39,631 nt of DNA, taken from contig CAJYPK010000057.1 of NCBI GenBank assembly GCA_913776615.1, positions 1 to 39,631 of the forward strand. Reading direction: 5' to 3'. Both the position numbers and the translations under genes were made by a program. Below, one piece after another: positions 15,484 to 24,143 of the stretch (position 1 is the stretch's first letter; the number at the start of each line of letters is the position of its first letter). Source of the stretch: an uncultured Hymenobacter sp. (GTDB lineage Bacteria > Bacteroidota > Bacteroidia > Cytophagales > Hymenobacteraceae). The notes under the pieces are model-generated. The model saw only the letters and a list, made by a program, of their open reading frames with translations. It had not been told where the DNA came from and searched no databases.

Positions 15484-16653
15484 GTAGCGGGCCAGTTCTT
15501 CAGCGGTGACGCCGCGCCGGGCAAACTCGGCCAGCGCGGCGCGCACCTGGGCCTCGGTGGCGCGCAGGCTGGTACCGGGTGGTACTTTCACGTGCAGCTC
15601 AAACTTGCCGGCCAGCTCGTTACTCTCGTTACTGGCCCCGGCCTCAACGGCCTGCTGCTTCTCCAAAAAAGTGTGGTAGAACACCGAGCCGGGCGCATTG
15701 CCCAGCAGCTCGGCCAGCGCGTCGAGGGCCAGCTCGTCGGGGTGCAGTTGCGGCACGGCGGCGTAGGCCATTACCAGCAGCGGCTGCGTGATGTGGGCAT
15801 CCTCGTAGCTCACGTAGCGCGTTTGGTCAAGCTGAGCGGGCGCGGCGGAGGCGCGGGGCACGGCCGGCCCCGCCGGAATGGGGCCGAAGTATTTCTCGAC
15901 TAGCCGCACTACCTCGGCCGGCTGCACGTCGCCCACAATGGCCAGCACGGCGTTGTTGGGGCCGTACCAGCGCAGGAAGAAGGCGTCGGCCTCGGACCGG
16001 GTGAAGCGGTTGATGTCGGCCAGGGTGCCCGACGTCAGCCAGGCATAGGGGTGGCCGGCCGGGTAGAGCGCGGCGCGCACCATCTCCTCCGCCAAGCCAT
16101 AGGGGGTGTTGTCTGCGTTGCCGAGGCGCTCGTTGCGCACGTTGTCCTGTTCGCGGGCAAAGCCCTGCGCGGTAGCCGCCCCCAGCGAAAAGCCCATTTG
16201 CTCGGCCCCCAGCCGCAGCCCGGTTTCGAGCTGGTTCACGGGCAGGGTTTCGTAGTAGCTGGTCTTATCCTCGTTGGTGGTGCCGTTGATGTCGTCGCCC
16301 CCGGCGGCGGATAGCAGCGCCTGGCTACTGCCGGCCGCCTGGTGCGCCGAGCCTTGAAATAAGAGTACGTGCTCGAATAAATGCGCGAAGCCCGAGTGGC
16401 CCGGCTGCTCGCGCGCCGAGCCCACGTGGAAGGTCAGCTCCACCCGCACCAGCGGGTCAGAATGGTCTTCCGACACGAGCAGCGTGAGGCCGTTGGGCAG
16501 CACGTATTTCTCGTAAGGGATGACGACCTGGCCGGGGCTGGCCGTCACTTTTTCGATTAGCCGGGTTGTGGGGGCCGGCGCTTGGGCATGGGCACGGGGA
16601 GCGCCAACGAGCAATGCCAGGCAGCCGAGGGTAGCGAAAAACTTAGCAATCAT
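15481..16653 (-). CDS. N-terminal part of M16 zinc peptidase, ends at in-frame amber
   Basis: The 390-aa product starts with a signal peptide (MIAKFFATLGCLALLVGAPRAHAQ) and enters the catalytic M16 domain. The zinc motif is HLFEH (His91, Glu94, His95), and the downstream glutamates lie in AREQDNVRNER (168-175). Family members are about 950 residues with two M16 repeats. Here TAG after ELARY cuts the protein before the first repeat is complete, and the same frame then continues for another 490 codons. ATG 16653 is chosen because the signal peptide starts there; upstream codons up to 16722 add only non-family sequence. CAACTTTG (minus strand, 16687-16694) is close to a -7 element. Confidence 0.8.
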   Translation of the reverse strand: MIAKFFATLGCLALLVGAPRAHAQAPAPTTRLIEKVTASPGQVVIPYEKYVLPNGLTLLVSEDHSDPLVRVELTFHVGSAREQPGHSGFAHLFEHVLLFQGSAHQAAGSSQALLSAAGGDDINGTTNEDKTSYYETLPVNQLETGLRLGAEQMGFSLGAATAQGFAREQDNVRNERLGNADNTPYGLAEEMVRAALYPAGHPYAWLTSGTLADINRFTRSEADAFFLRWYGPNNAVLAIVGDVQPAEVVRLVEKYFGPIPAGPAVPRASAAPAQLDQTRYVSYEDAHITQPLLVMAYAAVPQLHPDELALDALAELLGNAPGSVFYHTFLEKQQAVEAGASNESNELAGKFELHVKVPPGTSLRATEAQVRAALAEFARRGVTAEELARY

Positions 16654-16718
16654 AACAGGCCCAACAGGCAGTGTTGCATACCGCCGCAAAGTTGCCGACC
16701 AGCTTTTTCCCGTGCGCT

Positions 16719-16756
16719 CCAACTTATAAGGTGGGAGGTCCCAACCTATAACTTGG
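16719..16756 (-). promoter_or_regulatory. 18-bp imperfect inverted repeat between AraC and M16 genes
   Basis: Arms 16719-16736 and 16739-16756 match at 15 of 18 positions around a 2-bp centre (…GGTGGGA gg TCCCAAC…). The right arm includes the AraC stop codon, and the whole lies about 25 bp upstream of the likely -7 element of the M16 gene. There is no T-run, so an operator or a weak terminator are both possible. Confidence 0.4.
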
Positions 16757-18041
16757 GCCGGACCACTTCGCTGGGGGCCGTGCCCACAAGCTTTTTGAAC
16801 ACGCGATTAAACGTTGATTTAGAGCTAAATCCACTTTCCAGCGCCACGCCCATCAGCGAGTAGTGTTCGAAGGCCGGGTCGGCCAGCTTGCGGCGGGCTT
16901 CTGCCACCCGGTAGGTGTTTACAAAGTCGCTGAAGCTCTGCCCGCAGCCGGTGTTGATGACCTTGGAAAGCTGCACTGGGTGCAGCGCCAGGCGGTGGGC
17001 CAGCTCGGCCAGGTTCAGCTCGGGCTCCAGCCAGGGGCGCTGCTCGGCCATTAGGTGCAGCAGCTTGGCGCGGTAAGGCAACAGGTCAGGCGGCAGCTCG
17101 GCCACCGGCGGTTCGGGCGGGCGGGTGTTGGCGGCGGTCTCCGGCTCGGCGGCAGAGGCTTCGGTGGCGAGCAGCGTGAGTGGTAATGCGGCTGGCTGCG
17201 ACGGAGCGGTTGGGGGCGGCTCCAGTGCGGTGGGCAGGCCCCGCACGGGCTCCGGCGGGGCGTCCAGCTCGAAGCGCAGCGGGCTGGTAGCGGCGGCATA
17301 ATTGGCTTCCAGCCCCACGGCTAGCAGACCGTAAATCAGTAGCCCCCGCAAGGCAAAGGCAATCCAACCTTCTTTGGTCCCGTAGTTGAAGGTGGCGCTA
17401 AGCAGCGTAAAGCCGACGCCCAGCCCCAGTCCTAATAGCTGCAACACCAGCAGCTGCCGCAGCCCGGCAAAGCGCAGCCGCTCGGGGTTGGAAAAATTAT
17501 CGTCGAGGTAGCGGTAGTAGCGCCGGTATTCCGCCAGCATGTATAGGCTGTAGCCGAGCAGTGAGGCATAGCCGAGCAGCGTCAATAGCGGGTTATTGAT
17601 GCGCGCCAGCAAGGTGGCGGCGGGCCCCGAAGTGCCAGGCAGTGGGCTGCCCAGCCACAGCAGGTCATAGAGCGCCGCCGCAGCCGCCAGCCCGATTTGC
17701 AGCAGCCCTGGCAGTAGATGCTTTAGCAGGGGGCGCCAGCGAAAATCCTGGTTGGTCAGGCTCCGGAAATACAGATAGTACGACGGGCCTAGTGCCAGGC
17801 CCACGTACCACGGGAAGTAAGCTAGCCAGCGGGCGTGGCCCGCGTGCCCGTTGGCCCAGCCTCCATAATAGAGCATGCGCTCGGCCACCTTCAGCGTGGG
17901 CAGGGCAACGAGCAGGGCCAGCAGGGCATCGGCCGGCGTGCGCCGCCACAGCGCGCGCAGCAGCAGGCCCACCGTGGCCAGCCCGCCCGTCAGGGTGCCA
18001 GCCAACAGCAGGCTACTAATGTAATTGAACTCGAAAGTCAT
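16746..18041 (-). CDS. membrane-anchored AraC-family transcriptional regulator
   Basis: The 431-aa protein begins with about seven membrane helices (residues 5-250, e.g. YISSLLLAGTLTGGLATVGLLL and LLQIGLAAAAALYDLLWLG). A long Pro/Ala/Glu linker (about 255-320) leads to a C-terminal AraC helix-turn-helix pair (about 335-431). In this pair LNLAELAHRLALHPVQLSKV and YSLMGVALESGFSSKSTFNR are the two helix-turn-helix units, and FSDFVNTYRVAEARRKL joins them. It therefore probably senses at the membrane and binds DNA directly. ATG 18041 starts just before the first helix. The neighbouring M16 gene 92 bp downstream is a possible target, inferred only from position. Confidence 0.88.
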   Translation of the reverse strand: MTFEFNYISSLLLAGTLTGGLATVGLLLRALWRRTPADALLALLVALPTLKVAERMLYYGGWANGHAGHARWLAYFPWYVGLALGPSYYLYFRSLTNQDFRWRPLLKHLLPGLLQIGLAAAAALYDLLWLGSPLPGTSGPAATLLARINNPLLTLLGYASLLGYSLYMLAEYRRYYRYLDDNFSNPERLRFAGLRQLLVLQLLGLGLGVGFTLLSATFNYGTKEGWIAFALRGLLIYGLLAVGLEANYAAATSPLRFELDAPPEPVRGLPTALEPPPTAPSQPAALPLTLLATEASAAEPETAANTRPPEPPVAELPPDLLPYRAKLLHLMAEQRPWLEPELNLAELAHRLALHPVQLSKVINTGCGQSFSDFVNTYRVAEARRKLADPAFEHYSLMGVALESGFSSKSTFNRVFKKLVGTAPSEVVRPKL

Positions 18042-18053
18042 GGGCCAATAAAA

Positions 18054-18098
18054 GCCGGGCTGCGGGCTGGCAGCCCGGCCATAAGTTGGCCAAAAATA
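18054..18098 (-). promoter_or_regulatory. promoter -7 element and leader hairpin of the AraC gene
   Basis: On the minus strand TATTTTTG (18091-18098) is a perfect TAnnTTTG element. Between it and the ATG at 18041 lies a perfect 10-bp stem, GCCGGGCTGC/GCAGCCCGGC (18054-18063 and 18070-18079), with a 6-nt loop. The hairpin ends 12 nt before the start codon and could affect translation initiation. No well-placed -33 TTTG was found. Confidence 0.45.
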
Positions 18099-18713
18099 TC
18101 TGTTCGCGAGCAAAGCGCTGGGAAGCGTATCCGAGTCGGAGGCTTTACCCTATTTGTTTGGCAACACCGCCGATAAACCAGGTAGCGGTAAATAATAGCC
18201 CGGCCCACGCCCAGCAATTGCCCGTTTTCTGAGATACTCCACATCCGCCAACATCCGACCCGGCAGCCCTAACGGGAATTTCTACTCGTACTCCTGCGCT
18301 ACCCCTGATAGGACGACTGACTTGCTGAGACAGATTAGCCCATGCGTGGCAATCAGATAAGCTTACCGTTGTTGTTTTTCGCTCCCCGTCTGGGTGCCCC
18401 CGTACTATGCGCTGGTACTGCGTCAAGGAAATTAGTGCCCCTACTGTTCCTCCGAAAAATGCTGGAGGCGCATTTCCTTTTTTGGAGAGGGGGCCGGCCT
18501 TGGAGGGGTCCCGTGAGGCGTCACGGTCGCCCATGTTATGTTGTTAAGCAATCCCACTAGGGTTGAGCTTCGGGATACCGCATGCGTTATGGCCAGCCGC
18601 CCCGGTAAATACTAGCAAATCAACTCCGCGTACGACTGTACTGCTTAGTCTCCGGCTAGTAAATATCCGGCCATTAAGTGATTTTGGCTAACCGGCGATC
18701 CTATGGGTCGACG
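18099..18713. other. gene-free stretch with one decayed repeat copy
   Basis: No coding frame with family features was seen on either strand. At about 18475-18520 (CCTTTTTTGGAGAGGGGGCC ... GTGAGGCG) lies a degenerate copy of the hairpin/GTGAGGCG repeat found at 136-180. The rest holds nothing that I can identify. Confidence 0.4.
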
Positions 18714-18721
18714 TAGTTTTG
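18714..18721 (+). promoter_or_regulatory. -7 promoter element of the TPR kinase gene
   Basis: TAGTTTTG is a perfect TAnnTTTG, 10 bp before the ATG at 18732, predicting a very short leader. The nearest TTTG upstream (18683-18686) is 27 bp away, longer than the usual spacing. Confidence 0.45.
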
Positions 18722-18731
18722 CTAGAGACTA

Positions 18732-20786
18732 ATGAAGTATGCAGGTATGCGCGCAAATGGTGGAGGGTGGCTGGCGGTCGGCCGCCGTGCGGTATGGGTG
18801 ACGACCGGGCTACTGGCCACTGTAAGCGTAGCGCGGGCTCAGGGTCCGGCGACAGCTTACCGCAACCGGGTTACCGACTCCCTGTGGGCCGACTTGCGTA
18901 ACCCCGCCCGGCCCGATAGCCAACGGGTGCTGACGCTCTTCTCGCTGGAGGAGGAATATTACACCAATGACAACGTGGCCTCGCTGCGCGTAGCCCGGCA
19001 AGCGCTGGCCGAGGCACGCCGGCAAAAATTTCGGCGGGGCGAGCTGATGCTGCTCAACGCGCTGGCTTATACCACCGCCGCCACCCAGAATCTGCCCCAG
19101 GCCGAGCGCTGGGCCCAGGAGCTCCAGCATCGGGCCTGGGCTGCGCCGCCGCCGCTGCGGCGATTTCGCATCGTTGCCTTGCAGGCGCTGGCGCACGTAG
19201 CTACGCAACAGGGTAACATACCGCGGGCGCTGGCTTACCTGCGCCAGACGCTGCCCCTGATGGGACTGGTAGCCAATAAGCCGACCTCCGATTTTCCGCT
19301 GGTGACCTCGCATAGTCTCAGCGACCTGTACACGCAACTGGTCGTGCAGGCGCCGGCCCCCGCGCCCGATTCGCTGGTGCGGCAGGCATTTTACCACACC
19401 CGGCGCACGATGGGGCTGACTCGCACGTACGTTCGCCGCTTTGCGCACGAGCCCGGCGGCCCCGACCGCCGCGACCTGATAGCGGCTGCTTACACCCAAC
19501 TGGCCCAGCTCAGCGACGCCATCGGTGGTGATTCGGCTACGTACTACTTCGACAAGGGCGCCCGGCTCTACCATCTGCTGCGCTACGGCTCCAACGAAAG
19601 TAAGACGTACACGCAGTGGGCCGCCTCCGCGCTGCGCCACACCCAACCCCAGGCGGCCCGGCAACTGGCCGCTCAGGGCTTGGCGCTGGCCCAGGTCTAC
19701 CACCTGCCCGCAGAAGAGGTATCGGCTCGCCAAACGCTGGCCCAGGCCCTGGCGGCGCTAAGTCGGCCAGGGGCGGCTTATCACCAGCTGGACCGGGCTA
19801 CTCGCCTCAACGATTCGCTGCAACGGGTACGCAACTACACCTATCTCCAAACCCTGCAAGTACAATTCGATACCCAGCGCCAGGAAAACCAGATTCGGGA
19901 TCTGACGCAGCAGCAGGCCGCTGAACAGGAGCGGGGCAAGCGGCAGCGGTTGCAGCTGTGGCTATTGGGGCTGAGCCTGACGGTGGTGGGCGGCGCGGGT
20001 GGCGCGGTGGGGGCGCTGGCCCTGCGGCTGCGCCGTAGCCGCGCCCTGCTGGCGGCCCAGAACGAGGAGCTGACCCGAACTCGCGCGGCGCAGGACCGCC
20101 TCTACGCCCTCGTGGCCCACGACCTGCGCTCGCCGGTAGTGGCATTTGCGGGGCTGGCCGAGCTGCTGCACCGCTACGCGCAAAGCCAGGATACCGTCCG
20201 GCTGGCCAGCCTGGGCGGCCGCATCCGGCGGGCCGCCCGCAACCTGAGCGAATTGCTCGATAGCCTCCTCAACTGGGCGATGAGTCAGCGGGGCGAGCTG
20301 GTACCGACCCCGCGCCCGTTGCGGGTGGCGGCCTTGCTGGCCGAGCTCACCGACCTTTACCACAACGTCGCGGAAGCCGCCGAAGTCGCCCTCACTGCCG
20401 AGGCACCCACCGACCTGTTGGTGTTGGCCGATGCCGACATGACGCGCACTATTCTGCGTAATCTCACGGGCAACGCCCTCAAAGTCACGCCCCCGGGTGG
20501 GCGGGTGGCGCTCCAGGCCCACCCGGGCCCCGCGGGAATAGTCGTGCTGGAGCTGACCGACTCCGGCCCCGGCCTCACGCCCGAGGTACTGCGCCAGTTT
20601 GGGCAGGCCGACGCGGATCAACCCTTGCGGGTGGCGGGCCAGGGGCGGGGGGCGGGCTTGGGCTTGCTCCTGAGCCGCACTTTCGCCCAGGCCCAGGGCG
20701 GTAGCCTGGTACTGGCCAACCTGGCCAGCGGCGCGGGCACCGTGGCCCGGCTACACCTGCCCGCCGCGCCTCTCTGCCTGCGGTAG
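18732..20786 (+). CDS. TPR-containing sensor histidine kinase (HisKA type)
   Basis: The 684-aa protein has an N-terminal signal/anchor (about 12-37). An alpha-helical region with TPR-like repeats (about 60-365) leads to a coiled coil, one membrane helix (about 408-432) and a HisKA domain with H463 in ALVAHDLRSPVVAF. The HATPase domain has its N-box in NLTGNALKVTPPGG and G-boxes DSGPGL and GAGLGLLLSR. The TPR part probably lies in the periplasm and may bind a protein or peptide. The LytTR regulator follows 46 bp downstream on the same strand and should be its partner. Pairing HisKA rather than LytS with LytTR is common in Bacteroidota. Confidence 0.92.
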   Translation: MKYAGMRANGGGWLAVGRRAVWVTTGLLATVSVARAQGPATAYRNRVTDSLWADLRNPARPDSQRVLTLFSLEEEYYTNDNVASLRVARQALAEARRQKFRRGELMLLNALAYTTAATQNLPQAERWAQELQHRAWAAPPPLRRFRIVALQALAHVATQQGNIPRALAYLRQTLPLMGLVANKPTSDFPLVTSHSLSDLYTQLVVQAPAPAPDSLVRQAFYHTRRTMGLTRTYVRRFAHEPGGPDRRDLIAAAYTQLAQLSDAIGGDSATYYFDKGARLYHLLRYGSNESKTYTQWAASALRHTQPQAARQLAAQGLALAQVYHLPAEEVSARQTLAQALAALSRPGAAYHQLDRATRLNDSLQRVRNYTYLQTLQVQFDTQRQENQIRDLTQQQAAEQERGKRQRLQLWLLGLSLTVVGGAGGAVGALALRLRRSRALLAAQNEELTRTRAAQDRLYALVAHDLRSPVVAFAGLAELLHRYAQSQDTVRLASLGGRIRRAARNLSELLDSLLNWAMSQRGELVPTPRPLRVAALLAELTDLYHNVAEAAEVALTAEAPTDLLVLADADMTRTILRNLTGNALKVTPPGGRVALQAHPGPAGIVVLELTDSGPGLTPEVLRQFGQADADQPLRVAGQGRGAGLGLLLSRTFAQAQGGSLVLANLASGAGTVARLHLPAAPLCLR

Positions 20787-20832
20787 CGGCCTACGGCTTA
20801 CTGGTTTAATTCTACCTTTTTACGCTTTAATT

Positions 20833-21621
20833 ATGTCTGCTCGCGCTACTTCTCCGCTGCGCGTTCTGGTTGTCGAAGACGAGCCGCTCTTTGCGGAACT
20901 ACTGGAGGCGTGCCTCTCCGACCTGCGCTACGAGGTGCTGGGGCCAGCTTCCAGTGCGGCGGCGGCCCTGGCCCTGGTGCGCGACGGCAACGCCAGGCCC
21001 GATGTGGCGCTGCTCGACATTTACTTAGGCGAACGCAGCCTCGATGGGATTGAGCTGGCCCGCCGCCTGCTGGCCGAGCGCCCGCTGCCGGTCATCTTTC
21101 TCACCTCGCAGGCTGATACGGCCTCTTTTGAGCGAGCGCGGCAAGTGTGCCCCGCGGCCTACCTGGTAAAACCCGCCGACCCAGCAACTATTCAACGGGC
21201 CATTGAGCTAGCGGTCAGCAATTTCGCCAGGGCCTCCTCCGCCGGGCCGGGAACCGCTGACGGCTCCCTCTACGCTACTCCTGGCGGGGCCGCCTTGCTG
21301 CCCGGCGCTATCTTTTTAAAGGAAGACGGCTTACTAGTGAAGGTAGTGCTGCACGATATTGCCTGGATTGAGGCCGAAGGCAAATACTGCCGCGTGGCGC
21401 TGAGCGGGGGCCGCGTGGTACAGGTGCGCCAGCCCCTGCGCGACATCATCCAGCACTTGTCGTCCGAGTACTTCGTGCAAATTCAACGCAGCTACCTCAT
21501 CAACGCCGAGCACATCGAGCGGATCGACCCCGTGCGCAACATGGTGCAAGTAGCCGGCAACATCTTACCGATCGGGTTGATGTACCGCGACCATCTTCTG
21601 GAACGCCTGCGCCTTATCTGA
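20833..21621 (+). CDS. LytTR-family response regulator
   Basis: The 262-aa protein has a receiver domain (E15/D16 in VVEDEP, phospho-acceptor D62 in VALLDIYLGERSLDG, switch lysine in AYLVKPADP). A LytTR domain (about 155-260) follows with IAWIEAEGKYCRV, FVQIQRSYLIN and LPIGLMYRDHLLERL. In most LytTR proteins the last motif reads IGxxYR, so the Met in GLMYR is a small variation. It is the second gene of the TPR-kinase operon. It converges with the toxin-like operon, the two stop codons being 56 bp apart. Confidence 0.93.
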   Translation: MSARATSPLRVLVVEDEPLFAELLEACLSDLRYEVLGPASSAAAALALVRDGNARPDVALLDIYLGERSLDGIELARRLLAERPLPVIFLTSQADTASFERARQVCPAAYLVKPADPATIQRAIELAVSNFARASSAGPGTADGSLYATPGGAALLPGAIFLKEDGLLVKVVLHDIAWIEAEGKYCRVALSGGRVVQVRQPLRDIIQHLSSEYFVQIQRSYLINAEHIERIDPVRNMVQVAGNILPIGLMYRDHLLERLRLI

Positions 21622-21629
21622 GCTGCGCT

Positions 21630-21649
21630 AAGCCCTCCCGGCCGGGCTT
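21630..21649. terminator. weak GC-rich hairpin between convergent genes
   Basis: AAGCCC and GGGCTT flank CCGG-rich sequence between the stops of the LytTR regulator (plus) and the 819-aa gene (minus). The stem is short and no T-run follows on either strand. Confidence 0.3.
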
Positions 21650-21677
21650 GCTCGTACCGGAAGGGCCGTGGCAGTGG

Positions 21678-24137
21678 TCAGCGGGTGGGCGCCGCCTCGT
21701 CGGCTTGCAGCATCCGGCGGCCAGCCGGGGTGGCCCCGATGGCGCTGCCGCTGAAGCACAGCGTTATTTTGCTGACCTGCGAACAGTCTACCTGCGCCAC
21801 CGGCACCGCGAGGCCCCATTCACTGAAGGGGGTGGGGCGGAAGTAAGCGTACGCCATTTCCTCTTCTACGCTGCCATCTACCTGCACAAAGCCGAGGGTG
21901 CCATCGGCAAAGTGCCAGTCGGCCCCTTGGCCTTGGCCAGCTACCCGGTAGCGAAACGTCCGAGTCAGCGGCCGGCTGGTAAAGCGGTAGATGCGGCCCC
22001 GGTACCGATCCAGGTAGTTGCCCGGGGTGGTAATGGTTACGGCGATGCTGGTGGCGGGGGCGATTACCCGGGCGCCTTCCAGCCAGACGCGGACGTTGGT
22101 TGCCCGCACCCGGTCGAGCCCCGCCAGGACCGGGTGGTCGAGCGGCAACACCCAGGTGGTCTGGCCACTCTTGCGCAGCTGCTCCAGGATGGCCGGCTCG
22201 GTGAGCTCCACCGCTACGTTGACCATCACCTGGGGGGGTGGGTCAAACGCCTCCAGGGCCCGCACCTCGTCAAGCGTCACGTTGGTAAGGTCACTGAACC
22301 CCTTTTGCAGCTGACTAACCGGGTCGGTGAGGCGGGGCCGGACAGTCGAGGGCCGCAGTGCCCAGTAGAAGTAAGCGGCTTCGTACGATTTCAGCGCCGC
22401 GAACAAGGAGCTTTTACCATCTAGGTAGCGCTGGTACAGCTGCTGCATGAGCGCCCGGCGGGGCGCTTGCCCGGCGCGCAGCTCGGCCACCAGCCCCTGC
22501 AAGTGCGCCTGCTTCTGCCGGGCGTAGTGCTGCTGAAAGGTGATGGCGGCCACCTGCTGGCCGGCCTGGATGGCAGCCAGCTGCGCCGCCGCCAGGGCCT
22601 GCCCGTACACCACCAGGATGTCGAGCGCCTCCTGGTAGGGGGCGGCGGACTGAATTTCCCGGTCGATGGGGTCGCGCAGAATGTTGTTGGCCTGAATACC
22701 AAAGACGGCCCAGGCATCGACGACGCGGAGGTCGGCCTCCGCCGTGGCTTGCTGCAGCGCCTGCACTGCCTGGGTCTGGCTGGCGGCGCTGCTCAGGCTA
22801 CCTGCCACTGCCTGCACCGTCTGGGCCAGCGTATACACCTTTTGCAGCACCTCGGCCAGCTGCTTCAGCTTTTCCATGCTGGCCGCCAGGCCGGTGGCTG
22901 CCGTAGCTACTTCGGTGGCCGTCCCGGCGGCCTGCGCCACGGCGGTGGCGCTACTCACGGCTCCGGTAGCGGCCACCGGGGCCGTCGCCCCGCCGCTGAC
23001 AACCATGCTGGCAATGCCGGCCCCGAAGGTAACGACGGCCTGCACCAGCGTCCCGATCGCTTTCAGGGTCTGCTGGAACTGGTATTCTTTGATACCAAGC
23101 CTAAAGTCACCCGCCAGCTTTTCCGTCAAGCGTTCCTGGATTTCGAAGTTGCGCCGGGCCTTCTCGGCGGCGCTCACCGCGTTGGCGTAGTTGGCTTCGG
23201 CCTGCTGGAGAAGGCTGGCTACGTAGGCCTGCTCGCTCTGCGAGGTGGCCACCAGGGCCTGCGCCGCACTGATGCCCGTTTCCGTTACCACCTGCTGGGT
23301 GCTGAGGTGCTGATAGCTGCTCTCGTACGCGGCTACGTCGGTACCGTAGGCGGCGGCTAGTCCTGCGTATACGCCGGTCGCCAGGTAGGGCACGAAGGTG
23401 GCCCCGTCGGCGGCGGCCCCCAGCTGCGCTTGCAGCAGCGTCGCCAGGCTGACGCTCCGATAAAAAAGCTCGGCCAGCTCAGGCTGCTGGGCGGCCCAAT
23501 CAGCTACCCAGGCAAACTGCGCCCGGGCCAGGGCCGGATAGTGGTCGTAGAGCAGCGAGGCGTAGAGGAAGGTGTTGCGCAGGTAGAGGCGGAAGTCTTC
23601 GGCTAGCTCCAGCCCCAGGCCCTGCGCCAGCGTCAGCGCCTGTAGTACCGGCCGCCCCTGCACCAGGCCAATGCTTGCCCCCGGGGCCACCTCGGCGGCC
23701 CCCAGGCTAAACGAGGTAGCCGGCTGGGAGCCGTGCGTGGCGATTACCGTCAGGCTACCCACCAGTTCCTGGGCAAATACGACGAGCCGGCTGCTGGGCG
23801 TGTGCTGGTAGTCGAGCTGTACGGCCGCCGGGCCGGTTATTTCCAGGCGCCGGGCGATGATAACCAGCCCGGCGGTTTCCAGTCGCCAGTTGGCGAAGGG
23901 CGCGATCACCAGTACATCGGCATAAATAACCGTCAGGGCGGGGCTGAGGCTGGCCTGTTTTAGCTGGTTTTTCAGGTCGGCCAGGCTCAGCGCCATGCCC
24001 CGGAACACGGCCAGCTGGGCCGTTGGCGCGCCCGCCGCCGCATCCGGTACGCGGCCCTGCACCTGCAAGGCCGCGTAGAATTCCTGCCAGTCGGCCGCGG
24101 GAGCGGCCGGGCCGGCGAGTACGGAAGAAATAGCCAT
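21678..24137 (-). CDS. large helical protein, putative partner of the XaxA-like toxin subunit
   Basis: The 819-aa protein has no signal peptide and I do not recognise its family. Residues about 40-170 are beta-type with regularly spaced strands (LTVIYADVLVIAP, GLVIIARRLEI, SRLVVFAQELVGSLTVIA), like a short solenoid. Residues about 175-600 are helical: a coiled coil (SEQAYVASLLQQAEANYANA and on), then a long Ala/Gly/Val-rich hydrophobic stretch (about 357-420) that could be a membrane-inserting hairpin, then more coiled coil. Residues about 635-790 are beta-rich (VRVWLEGARVIAP, IYRFTSRPLTRTFRYRV, YFRPTPFSEWGLAVP). It starts 6 bp after the XaxA-like gene, so co-expression is certain enough to infer a shared role. 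XaxB-type partners are far shorter (about 350 aa), so this is not a standard B subunit. Confidence 0.75.
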   Translation of the reverse strand: MAISSVLAGPAAPAADWQEFYAALQVQGRVPDAAAGAPTAQLAVFRGMALSLADLKNQLKQASLSPALTVIYADVLVIAPFANWRLETAGLVIIARRLEITGPAAVQLDYQHTPSSRLVVFAQELVGSLTVIATHGSQPATSFSLGAAEVAPGASIGLVQGRPVLQALTLAQGLGLELAEDFRLYLRNTFLYASLLYDHYPALARAQFAWVADWAAQQPELAELFYRSVSLATLLQAQLGAAADGATFVPYLATGVYAGLAAAYGTDVAAYESSYQHLSTQQVVTETGISAAQALVATSQSEQAYVASLLQQAEANYANAVSAAEKARRNFEIQERLTEKLAGDFRLGIKEYQFQQTLKAIGTLVQAVVTFGAGIASMVVSGGATAPVAATGAVSSATAVAQAAGTATEVATAATGLAASMEKLKQLAEVLQKVYTLAQTVQAVAGSLSSAASQTQAVQALQQATAEADLRVVDAWAVFGIQANNILRDPIDREIQSAAPYQEALDILVVYGQALAAAQLAAIQAGQQVAAITFQQHYARQKQAHLQGLVAELRAGQAPRRALMQQLYQRYLDGKSSLFAALKSYEAAYFYWALRPSTVRPRLTDPVSQLQKGFSDLTNVTLDEVRALEAFDPPPQVMVNVAVELTEPAILEQLRKSGQTTWVLPLDHPVLAGLDRVRATNVRVWLEGARVIAPATSIAVTITTPGNYLDRYRGRIYRFTSRPLTRTFRYRVAGQGQGADWHFADGTLGFVQVDGSVEEEMAYAYFRPTPFSEWGLAVPVAQVDCSQVSKITLCFSGSAIGATPAGRRMLQADEAAPTR

Positions 24138-24143
24138 GCGTAC

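Noticed and set aside
18145..18534. 129-codon minus-strand ORF in the gene-free stretch
   Set aside because: It runs through a repeat copy, has no domain and is arginine/glycine/serine-rich. There is no promoter or conserved start.
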